NCBI GenBank assembly: GCA_000687655.1
Contig: JHWR01000016.1
Location: forward strand, 1-64,000
Reading direction: 5' to 3'
Source: Lachnospiraceae bacterium YSB2008
GTDB lineage: Bacteria; Bacillota; Clostridia; Lachnospirales; Lachnospiraceae
Length of the DNA stretch: 64,000 nucleotides
The position numbers were made by a program, and so were the translations under genes. Position 1 is the stretch's first letter. Each line of letters starts with the position of its first letter. The notes beneath the pieces are model-generated. The model was not told where the DNA came from, made no database searches, and saw nothing but the letters and a program-made list of their open reading frames with translations. This document shows positions 8,301 through 14,066 of this stretch, piece after piece.

Positions 8301-9315
8301 CAGGCTCTGCCTCAGCTATAAGTCCCTTCTTACCAAGAAGTGCAGACATAGTTGACATAGCCGCATTTCTCTTATCGATATTTGCTCCCTCTTCGATACT
8401 GAGTCCATCCGGGTTATCCTTTGTATACATTTCCCACTCAGTTATAAGAGCGCCCATCTCTTTACTGAATTCAAGCATACAAGGAACAAAATCAGGATTC
8501 TGGAATGCCGCATTTAAATCTTCTTTCTTTATATACGAAGCCGACATTGTTTCGTAGTACTTCTTGGCAACAGCTTCCATTCCGGCCTTATCCTCCGGAA
8601 GATCCGGTTTACGGCTGAGCTGTGAACCAAGCTGGAACAGAAGATCTATGTTTTTTACACATATAGAACCTGTTTTGTCAGGACCAGCCTCTTTAAGAAT
8701 ATCAATAAAATTCTTCATATCAGGATACTTCTTTGAGAGTCTGTCATACAGATTGTCCATCTTCTCAAGAGGATTTGCCAATGTATTCTTTGTAAAGAAA
8801 CCGTCACCCAGTCCTTCGATATTAAGAGGTATTCTGGCACTCATAAGTCCGGAAGATGCCTGTATCGGTTCATTTCCTGCATCAACAGTTTTAGACCTGC
8901 CGAGTTCTATAATCTCGCCAAGTGTATAATCAGTTTCACTGTTAACTATTGCAGTTTCAAGGGCAACATTGTCCTTATTGAGAAGTGTCTTGATCTCTGT
9001 AGCAAACTCAGTCATTTCCTGAGTCTGACCTTCAGCCTTAAGAACATCCTCGCAGGCCTTCAATGCTCCTTTATATAATTTGGAAAGCGTATCAAGTGAT
9101 GGATTATCAACCACAGGGTACTTACCGTCATTACCCTTCTTGTAGAACTGATCTGATATTTCATAGATATTATCAAGATACATCTTAAGATTTGCGAGGC
9201 TTTCCTGAGCCTGTACATTTTCAGGAAAGGCCTTGAAACGTCTGGAAAGACTCTCATACCTTCTTCTTATCTCAGTAATATTGCCTCTTCTGTCCTGACC
9301 TTCATTCTTTGGCAT
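5323..9315 (-). CDS. Large protein with two tandem PI3K/actin-fragmin-type kinase-like domains, 1330 aa
   Basis: I do not recognise a named family, but the protein holds an internal duplication. Each half has S-x-R-(I/L)-P followed by GFFT (residues 159-175 and 639-659), IDKRNxAxxxMSxLLG (313-328 and 778-793) and GTFM (350-353 and 814-817). Each then has a catalytic-loop-like NxDRxxGN (399-406 and 862-869) and a metal-site-like GIDND (425-429 and 885-889). DRxxxN followed by ID resembles the catalytic and metal-binding loops of PI3/4-kinase-like and related atypical kinases, so both halves may be kinase folds. The spacing between copies is about 460-465 residues. The remaining C-terminal 330 residues are helical and end in a Lys/Gln/Asn-rich tail. 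No signal peptide or membrane segment is visible. The gene has its own promoter and terminator, upstream of the tubulin-like operon. Substrate unknown. Confidence 0.8.
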   Translation of the reverse strand: MPKNEGQDRRGNITEIRRRYESLSRRFKAFPENVQAQESLANLKMYLDNIYEISDQFYKKGNDGKYPVVDNPSLDTLSKLYKGALKACEDVLKAEGQTQEMTEFATEIKTLLNKDNVALETAIVNSETDYTLGEIIELGRSKTVDAGNEPIQASSGLMSARIPLNIEGLGDGFFTKNTLANPLEKMDNLYDRLSKKYPDMKNFIDILKEAGPDKTGSICVKNIDLLFQLGSQLSRKPDLPEDKAGMEAVAKKYYETMSASYIKKEDLNAAFQNPDFVPCMLEFSKEMGALITEWEMYTKDNPDGLSIEEGANIDKRNAAMSTMSALLGKKGLIAEAEPVIVVSNGVPTAGTFMKKSDGWEISNLDPENPMSGEDASIYDNPEVFDDIAAIQALDYICGNIDRHEGNFFFTFKDVNGKKVISGVTGIDNDMSWGIISPDNKSTKIGNIFIRPENMGVIGEEVAAKILELDKAKLNLMLRGHGLSKAEIDSAWERTQHFQDEIRKGQDHYKDVEVGKIDKGFIRVVKKDEWQNYKLAELSKEENQFKVLSQMPEKRKKWIKDKDDANKTKEYETKVNREIYGIEPAEKKPFEFHKTTVVGEGLQAAENAFIKTGVENPDLIRVKVPGEEIIKVANIGGASNSRLPISYDAPDGKGKAGFFTASIYMDGKEKMRVKAEDLIASARKKGVAENELAVYRSLYETLKHNPDMFDMYLDNKMYQKPETLMRLGLNRTTAESLASDGQAFRRIRVFVSALSQAYNDIEDQYGNRIGIGADKQGTIDKRNVAFYKMSELLGTNVIPYTTNIEMESEGKITTGTFMETAKGVTMEKIRPGTPEAGMKEADFTGSALRDLADIEILDYICQNVDRNRGNFSFVYSPEGKCIGVVGIDNDLSFGTYDGDQRIMTQTFLSDITVMSEKMAERIRNMDPDALRKTLSGQELSQAEIDAAVTRFFNVQDKLEKGEISVIKDADWDKHTLSDLAGNKENIFKNVIENVIPLVKTYVEDGNEIKDTEYAKGNVVDDFTDEVKAATELRDMEKEADYDFVKSISDVVDALPEDKEIDRNSYINKSAEYLKILEGNLKTSDSVFFKSSPEFKNMKSEVKNLNQYVKNIQKEIKEGRNPIDGDLKAIMQGMKHIGILADSYTDYKNRQVKIEKRNYTRVEGLRLQTAENIKTVGESMSKAIQKGLKEEHRYDNSEAGITEKIQEIQKKLAENHVEETDYRMGIASLIYASGILKNVDKIRDANKIATALSDEVIEKNAKEIMKSPDFKKMMISNSKEKMLAYAQRFNGQPLFTEYVKQIATHKQKEQGKYKNVANQKKNEAKPQQMNNH

Positions 9316-9368
9316 TTTTTATCTCCTTTATTTATAAAAACGTACAATAAATCTAATTTACAACGTTG

Positions 9369-9377
9369 ATTATATCA
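9369..9377 (-). promoter_or_regulatory. Extended -10 promoter of the tandem kinase-like gene
   Basis: A TGATATAAT sequence on the minus strand forms an extended -10 element about 55 bases before the ATG at 9315. No good -35 box is visible at the right distance. An AAAGGAG ribosome site precedes the start codon. Confidence 0.5.
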
Positions 9378-9457
9378 CATAAAATATAACAAAAGCGCAA
9401 CAATTTAATTCTAACAAAAACGGTATTCTTTGGTTTTTCCATAGACAGGTGGTATAA

Positions 9458-10195
9458 ATGGGTAACGCTGTTCAAAACACTTCTGAATATAATAAAACTC
9501 CCCTCGGAGCCAGGCTCGGCGAGGGGATATTCTGCATTATATATCTTGTCTTTATGGTCGTTTTGATATTCCTTATGAATACCAGGTACGAATCTGCCAA
9601 AGCATCAGAAAACCTCATCGATATCTACAGATTTGGTATGGGTACTCTTCTTGTCGCTCTTCTTGTCGGTGGCGATGCATTTCATCTTATCCCAAGGATA
9701 ATCATAGATTTCCGTGGAAGTATGCCTAAGCAGGATTTCTTTCTTGGTCTCGGCAGCATGATATCATCCCTGACAATGACGATCTTCTACAATATTCTCA
9801 TAACCATGGGCGATTCCATGGAGTATAACCCTGATATGTACAATTACGATATAGAAAACACCATTCTGGTACTCACAGGAATCAGAATCCTGCTCGTAAT
9901 CCTTCCGCAGAACAAGTGGTTTGAGAATAAGCCAAACCGCAAGTGGGCAAAAATAAGAAATGTACCGTTTGCCCTTATCGGGCTCCTGACAGTATTCGGC
10001 CTGATCAACGTCATCCATCACGCTGTAAACTACCCGGCTTCATTTTACGTTATCATAATGATAACTGTAATCCTGAGCTTTCTCTTCTACCTGCCTGTGG
10101 CAATACTCAGCAAAGAAAAGCCAAAGCTCGGCATGCTTATGATACCAAAGACCATATGTTACATGGTCATGCTGGGCGTGATATGTTTCTACTAA
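9458..10195 (+). CDS. Polytopic membrane protein of unknown function, 245 aa
   Basis: The protein consists mostly of hydrophobic helices, at about residues 24-40, 58-75, 95-116, 135-149, 168-186, 197-217 and 228-244. A conserved-looking GGDAFHLIPRI segment follows the second helix. No family is recognised. It starts after AGGTGG five bases upstream, is divergent from the kinase-like gene and convergent with the next gene, and is followed by a bidirectional terminator, so it is probably a single-gene transcript. Confidence 0.75.
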   Translation: MGNAVQNTSEYNKTPLGARLGEGIFCIIYLVFMVVLIFLMNTRYESAKASENLIDIYRFGMGTLLVALLVGGDAFHLIPRIIIDFRGSMPKQDFFLGLGSMISSLTMTIFYNILITMGDSMEYNPDMYNYDIENTILVLTGIRILLVILPQNKWFENKPNRKWAKIRNVPFALIGLLTVFGLINVIHHAVNYPASFYVIIMITVILSFLFYLPVAILSKEKPKLGMLMIPKTICYMVMLGVICFY

Positions 10196-10230
10196 AATAA
10201 CCAACGGGCAAAACTACCCATTGGTTATTT
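10195..10230. terminator. Bidirectional terminator between convergent genes
   Basis: AAATAACCAA and TTGGTTATTT arms, extended by GGG/CCC, form a stem with A and T runs on its two sides. It serves the membrane protein gene on the plus strand and the 98-residue gene on the minus strand. Confidence 0.75.
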
Positions 10231-10233
10231 ATC

Positions 10234-10530
10234 TTACTCATCGTGAAATCCATAATACAGCATTTCATTATATTTTGCATTTGCCTCAAGGCTCTGCTTT
10301 TTATTCTTCCAGGTCTCAATATTACTCATTATTGCAAGCATTTCATCTACAACCAGTTCAGCTGTATTCGGTCTGGCATTAAGTAGATACGATGTCATCC
10401 TGTCCATAGCCTGCGGGCTGCCAAGATTCTTGACAATCGCATCACCAAGAGATTCCGGAAAGCCCAACTGTTTAATAGCTTTCATGAGATTATCACGCGA
10501 ATATATCCATTTTTTTCTATTATCATCCAT
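10234..10530 (-). CDS. Small conserved helical protein of unknown function, 98 aa
   Basis: The sequence is helical and polar, with GFPESLGDAIVKNLGSP near residues 23-39 and a NxKYNEML segment near the C-terminus. No domain is assigned. The open frame extends 27 codons upstream into the DUF2804 gene, but MDDNRKK at 10530 is preferred because it lies 16 bases past that gene's stop codon. The gene is thus the last member of an operon with the DUF2804 gene and the split gene upstream. Confidence 0.7.
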   Translation of the reverse strand: MDDNRKKWIYSRDNLMKAIKQLGFPESLGDAIVKNLGSPQAMDRMTSYLLNARPNTAELVVDEMLAIMSNIETWKNKKQSLEANAKYNEMLYYGFHDE

Positions 10531-10546
10531 TAGTTTAACACACCAC

Positions 10547-11572
10547 TTAATACTTATTATGCACCTTCTCGGCGAAGCACATAATATCGCTGAATTCGAC
10601 TGTCTTTCCATCGTCCAGAACAGCCTTTCCGCTCATCCTTCCGAAAACCTGATGCTGATCGGATACGATAATCTTATAATCAAGACATGCAGCTCTGTCC
10701 AGAACCGGGCTGAATGTTGCTTCAAATCTTCCGTCAGATGAAGTGAAGGTCCACTCCTTCATATAGTCATCTCCCGGAATATGAAATGTAACGTCATCCA
10801 GCTTATGAACCTTTCCGTTATAGAATATTACATTCTCTGTTGCCGCACTTGTATTACCAAAACCGTAACCCAGATTGAACCCGAAGCGGTTCCCATCTAT
10901 ATCAGCATTTCCCGAACTCCATAGCCAGGTATTATCATAAGTCCAGACTCCACGTCCCCAGTCAAGCGTACCGAAATCCGTCTTCGGATTAAACTCATAA
11001 GTCTTTCCATCAAATTTCATATATCCGCTTGCACGCATAGTATTGATCTTCTGATTGTAATAAAATGCATGCTTACTGTCCCAAGGAGTTGCTATGACCA
11101 TTGACTCCATTTCCGGCTGTCTGAGCCTGATATCACATTCGAAAGGCTTACCCTCGAAGAAATTATCAAACTTACATCTAATCCTTCTATAGCCTTGTCC
11201 AACATCAAACTTCATTCTGAGCCGTTTATCCATGTATTTGGTCGGACCAACGGATGAACTCTCAGGAAGTCCTATCCTTCCGAGCGGAAGTGCATTAAGA
11301 ACTGTCTCAGTATGTTCCCATGGGTTATCGCCGAACTCCAGAAGAGATACCGACTGAAGTCCTATATATCCATCATCCGATATAGTAAATGCACCTGCAA
11401 ATGTATCGCTCATGACAAGATAATAGTCCCATTCCTTGATTCGGAACTTTGGTGCCTTGACCATCTTCCTGACATACTTCTGTATCGGCCACCTCGACCA
11501 ACCGGGTTCCCGAAGCTCACCCATATCATTCAGAAGAAGCTGTTCATTTATAACTTCATGATTTCTCCCCAT
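10547..11572 (-). CDS. DUF2804 family protein, about 341 aa
   Basis: The protein carries the DUF2804 signature FGTLDWGRGVWTYDNTW about two thirds along, together with a following GFNLGYGFGN. It is rich in predicted beta strands and aromatic residues, as in that family, whose biochemical role is unknown. The ATG at 11572 is preferred over an in-frame ATG five codons earlier because GGGGG lies eight bases upstream of it. It follows the interrupted gene by 44 bases and precedes the 98-residue gene by 16, so the three originally formed one operon. Confidence 0.8.
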   Translation of the reverse strand: MGRNHEVINEQLLLNDMGELREPGWSRWPIQKYVRKMVKAPKFRIKEWDYYLVMSDTFAGAFTISDDGYIGLQSVSLLEFGDNPWEHTETVLNALPLGRIGLPESSSVGPTKYMDKRLRMKFDVGQGYRRIRCKFDNFFEGKPFECDIRLRQPEMESMVIATPWDSKHAFYYNQKINTMRASGYMKFDGKTYEFNPKTDFGTLDWGRGVWTYDNTWLWSSGNADIDGNRFGFNLGYGFGNTSAATENVIFYNGKVHKLDDVTFHIPGDDYMKEWTFTSSDGRFEATFSPVLDRAACLDYKIIVSDQHQVFGRMSGKAVLDDGKTVEFSDIMCFAEKVHNKY

Positions 11573-11616
11573 AGTAATATCCCCCATTCTCCAAAAGAAA
11601 CATATACTTCTATCTA

Positions 11617-11965
11617 CTACTTTTTGCCGGCCGCTTTGCCCTTTTTGACATTCTTAACCTTTCTGAGAGGCACCTCATTTGCCTTTTGAAAATCTTTAAT
11701 ATTCTTTATTATAGCATCTTCTATACCTTTTTTACGTTCAGGATGAAGCTTAATAGTTGCCTTTCCATAATAGTCGATCAGATTATTTACCATGTTTTCA
11801 TTCGGAATACCTATTCCGGCCTTGTACGGATTTAATGTTCCATCGATATAAGTCTTATGCTTGGTAAAAAACTCTTTAAACTCATCTGTTTTCATAAGAT
11901 CTTCAACTGCAGTCTTTGGATTATCGAGTTTAATATCGTCCAGATAAAGGAGTCTGTTTTTATCG
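11617..11965 (-). pseudogene. 3' portion of a gene split by the tnpB element
   Basis: This stretch encodes DKNRLLYLDDIKLD and about 100 further residues ending in a Lys-rich tail. A GTG inside the transposon end would give it an apparent start, but no ribosome site accompanies that GTG. Joining base 13556 to base 11965 on the minus strand restores one reading frame of 183 codons (VVT-DKNRLL), which argues that this is the C-terminal part of the gene starting near 13758. The product is lysine-rich and contains TDEFKEFFTKHKTYIDG; no family is recognised. Confidence 0.7.
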
Positions 11966-12086
11966 TGAAGCCTCACACGACTAAAGTCGCGTGCTTCCCA
12001 TAAATGTACAAAATTATATAGTGTACACGTAGTCTCTTTAGGAGACGGAAATACGTTACTACAGATACGACCTAAATTCAGATACC
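11966..12086 (-). ncRNA. Predicted omega-RNA (reRNA) scaffold of the TnpB element
   Basis: In TnpB systems a guide RNA is made from the 3' end of tnpB through the right end, with the guide taken from flanking host DNA. Here the region from the tnpB stop to the right end holds a GTCTCC/AGAGAC hairpin and the terminal GACTAAAGTC hairpin. The predicted guide would begin at 11965 in the split gene, and the target-adjacent motif would match the left flank TTAC. This is inferred from position only. Confidence 0.4.
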
Positions 12087-13421
12087 TTACGCTACAAGAG
12101 GCGAAAGTTCCGCATTTAGGTTAATTAGTGTAGACAACGTGCAGGTGCTTCTCTTAGCAACCTGAGGAACTTTTGCCTCAAGTGCTAACCTCTCCCTCAC
12201 GGGCAAGGATTTTAGTATTTCACGTACAAAGTATCTGCTGCCTATATTATATGAAGCTGATAGGTCACAATTATATACTTTGCCGTTCTGGAATCTGCAT
12301 AAGCTGTAACATTTCAGTTCTGCTTCTTTACCTCGGAGAACTCGATTACTTCCATCATATGCTAAACGACTCGTTCCCCAAGCGCAGATATGACTTATGC
12401 GCATACCTAATCTGTGAGCCTTATCCGTGACCATAGACTGAACGTACTGACTCCTCCACATATGGAGTTTCTGTTTCTTAGATCCGCGTTTCTTACCCGT
12501 ACGGTCAAGGTGCTCAAAAACAATAGTATCCGCATTGTAGAGAACCGCTTTATCTATTATGAAGTTGGCAGTCTTTACAGAAATGTCGTCATTGATACCT
12601 TTAGCTTTAGCCCAGAGCTTCGGGGTCTTATAGTTACCATTCTGCTGTACTTTTTTTACGCGGTTAATTGAATGTTTCAGAGAGTCGTATTCTTTAGGCA
12701 GCTTAAGAAAATGTCTGCCTAAGATCGTGCCATCTGACTGCATTACTGAGACCGTTGCAGCACTGTTAAGACCTAGATCGACAGCAAGGACTGTCTGGCT
12801 ACGGATGTCTGTATCAGTTAGCTTGATTTCTTCTTCAAATGGAAAATCCAAGAACCACTCCCTGCCTCTTTTCTGAAGAGTGGGAGCGCATTGTTTACGA
12901 GTTGAACATTTTCGGTTTATATAATCCACATCAGACTTACGAAGCTGAACGGTTATCCAGTCCCATGTATTACGGATGAACACTTTAATCCTTGCCTCGT
13001 AAGTTCCCGAAGGTTTATACATATCTGTCCTATACATACAAGGATACACATAACCCGCTTTTGGATATGATGGTTTTTGACCTCTGATTTTCAGATCAGT
13101 AGTTTCCCAGTTAGAAAGATTACTCATATATGATGAAACTTTTCCAATAGCTTCGTTAATAGCCCCACGTCTTAAATAACAAGGAAACTTATAGAATTTA
13201 TGATCAAAATCATATCTAATATTTGGGTGGGCAGATGTTCTATGTGTAAGAGCCTCAACATAAAAAAGTCTGTTGTGCCCAATAAGCGTATCAATTACAG
13301 CCCATTCAAGGTAACAAACATCAATATAAAAATCTACCGCTTCACGATAGAGTTTTATAGTCTCTGCAAAAATATGATTATAATGTTTGATTTTGGTACT
13401 GTATGTAGAAATTATTTTCAT
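12087..13421 (-). CDS. tnpB: TnpB RNA-guided nuclease homologue, 444 aa
   Basis: The three RuvC motifs are present: VDLGLN with Asp215, VFEHLD with Glu303 and CDLSASYNIG with Asp386, so the nuclease site looks intact. The zinc ribbon between motifs II and III is unusual: the first CxxC of standard TnpB is replaced by GTSRLAYDGSN, and only a CYSLC pair remains. TnpB proteins are ancestors of Cas12 and cut DNA under guide of an RNA from the element end. The ATG at 13421 is chosen because GGGAGA precedes it; the frame stays open upstream through the transposon end. It is transcribed in the same direction as the gene it interrupts. Confidence 0.9.
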   Translation of the reverse strand: MKIISTYSTKIKHYNHIFAETIKLYREAVDFYIDVCYLEWAVIDTLIGHNRLFYVEALTHRTSAHPNIRYDFDHKFYKFPCYLRRGAINEAIGKVSSYMSNLSNWETTDLKIRGQKPSYPKAGYVYPCMYRTDMYKPSGTYEARIKVFIRNTWDWITVQLRKSDVDYINRKCSTRKQCAPTLQKRGREWFLDFPFEEEIKLTDTDIRSQTVLAVDLGLNSAATVSVMQSDGTILGRHFLKLPKEYDSLKHSINRVKKVQQNGNYKTPKLWAKAKGINDDISVKTANFIIDKAVLYNADTIVFEHLDRTGKKRGSKKQKLHMWRSQYVQSMVTDKAHRLGMRISHICAWGTSRLAYDGSNRVLRGKEAELKCYSLCRFQNGKVYNCDLSASYNIGSRYFVREILKSLPVRERLALEAKVPQVAKRSTCTLSTLINLNAELSPLVA

Positions 13422-13445
13422 TTCAAATATCTCCCATCCATATAA

Positions 13446-13474
13446 ATTATACCATAAAAAACAATTATAATCAA
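13446..13474 (-). promoter_or_regulatory. Promoter of tnpB
   Basis: TTGATT (13474-13469) and a perfect TATAAT (13451-13446) on the minus strand are separated by 17 bases, about 25 bases ahead of the tnpB start. Read-through could also feed the downstream DUF2804 operon. Confidence 0.65.
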
Positions 13475-13555
13475 ACATATGTTCGCGTATCGTGCGATAA
13501 TATACACCTGTTATGGCGGCTAACCCATGACTAAAGTCACGGGCGTGCGCCGTTA

Positions 13556-13758
13556 GTAACAACTTTGGTAACGTCAATCTTCGCACCAAGGTATTCAAAC
13601 TGAAGTTCATATATCTCATATTCGCACCTGCTCATATGAGTCCTGTAAAGGTTTTCGCTTCTTCTTTCATTATGCTGAGCATTATTAGCACTGACTTTTA
13701 AGCACAGTTCATCATTCTTTTGATAAAGATCCTCCATTTTTCCCGTATGGACATGCAC
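13556..13758 (-). pseudogene. 5' portion of a gene split by the tnpB element
   Basis: This encodes about 68 residues, including KMEDLYQKNDELCLKVSA and CEYEIYELQFEYLG, before running into the transposon left end. The start is a GTG at 13758 or, more likely, the ATG at 13737 (MEDLYQ) with GGGA just upstream. Together with 11617-11965 it makes a 176-183 residue polar, helical protein of unknown function. It is probably inactive now. The repeat cluster at 13785-13948 lies directly upstream. Confidence 0.65.
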
Positions 13759-13784
13759 TTATATTTTTTGCTATTTTGTTTTAG

Positions 13785-13948
13785 GTCTCATATAGAGATT
13801 TTATAACTAAGTCTCACAAAGTCTCATTTACATATGAGACTCAGTGAGACTATGGTGAGACTGCAATGAGACTTTCCTATATAAATCCCACCATTTCAGC
13901 AATTTTCAATTAATTCACAGTCTCATTTTGATGAGACCTATATGAGAC
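13785..13948. repeat. Cluster of nine GTCTCA/TGAGAC motifs
   Basis: The hexamer or its complement occurs at 13785, 13811, 13821, 13835, 13845, 13856, 13867, 13920, 13932 and 13943, ten sites in 164 bases. Some pair as inverted repeats, for example AGTCTCAT at 13820 with ATGAGACT at 13834, and GTCTCAT at 13920 with ATGAGAC at 13931. It occupies the space between the ppdK terminator and the split gene, so it may be an operator array for the operon downstream. It does not resemble CRISPR repeats. Confidence 0.8.
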
Positions 13949-14000
13949 TCAGTATTATAATTTCCACACAGATTCATTTTTATCATAATTATTTTTGTAT

Positions 14001-14036
14001 AAAAAAATATAGGGAGCCATAAATGACTCCCTATAT
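14001..14036 (-). terminator. Terminator of ppdK
   Basis: ATAGGGAG and CTCCCTAT arms with a short loop, followed on the minus strand by a run of seven T residues (14007-14001). Confidence 0.85.
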
Positions 14037-14066
14037 CGGTAAAGCTTACTTTAAAAGCTTATTTGA

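Larger units (their letters stand above)
11966..13555 (-). mobile_element. tnpB-only IS200/IS605-family insertion element, about 1.59 kb
   Basis: The element carries a tnpB gene between two hairpins that share a GACTAAAGTC core (13516-13552 and 11973-11993 on the plus strand). No tnpA is present. The left boundary is placed after TTAC (13559-13556 on the minus strand) and the right boundary after TTCA (ending at 11966); with these ends the flanking host gene is restored in frame without any target duplication, as expected for the family. The boundaries could be off by a few bases. Mobilisation would need a TnpA in trans, for example from a relative of the element at the left edge. Confidence 0.75.

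Noticed and set aside
11617-11976. An independent gene starting at the GTG at 11976
   Set aside because: The GTG lies inside the transposon end hairpin with no ribosome site, and the frame joins perfectly to the 5' fragment at 13556 when the element is removed.
12087-13421. A RuvC-dead TnpB-like repressor (TldR)
   Set aside because: All three RuvC acidic residues are present in standard contexts, so a nuclease is the simpler reading.
13785-13948. A CRISPR array
   Set aside because: The repeated unit is only six bases, occurs in both orientations and has irregular spacing; no cas gene is near.
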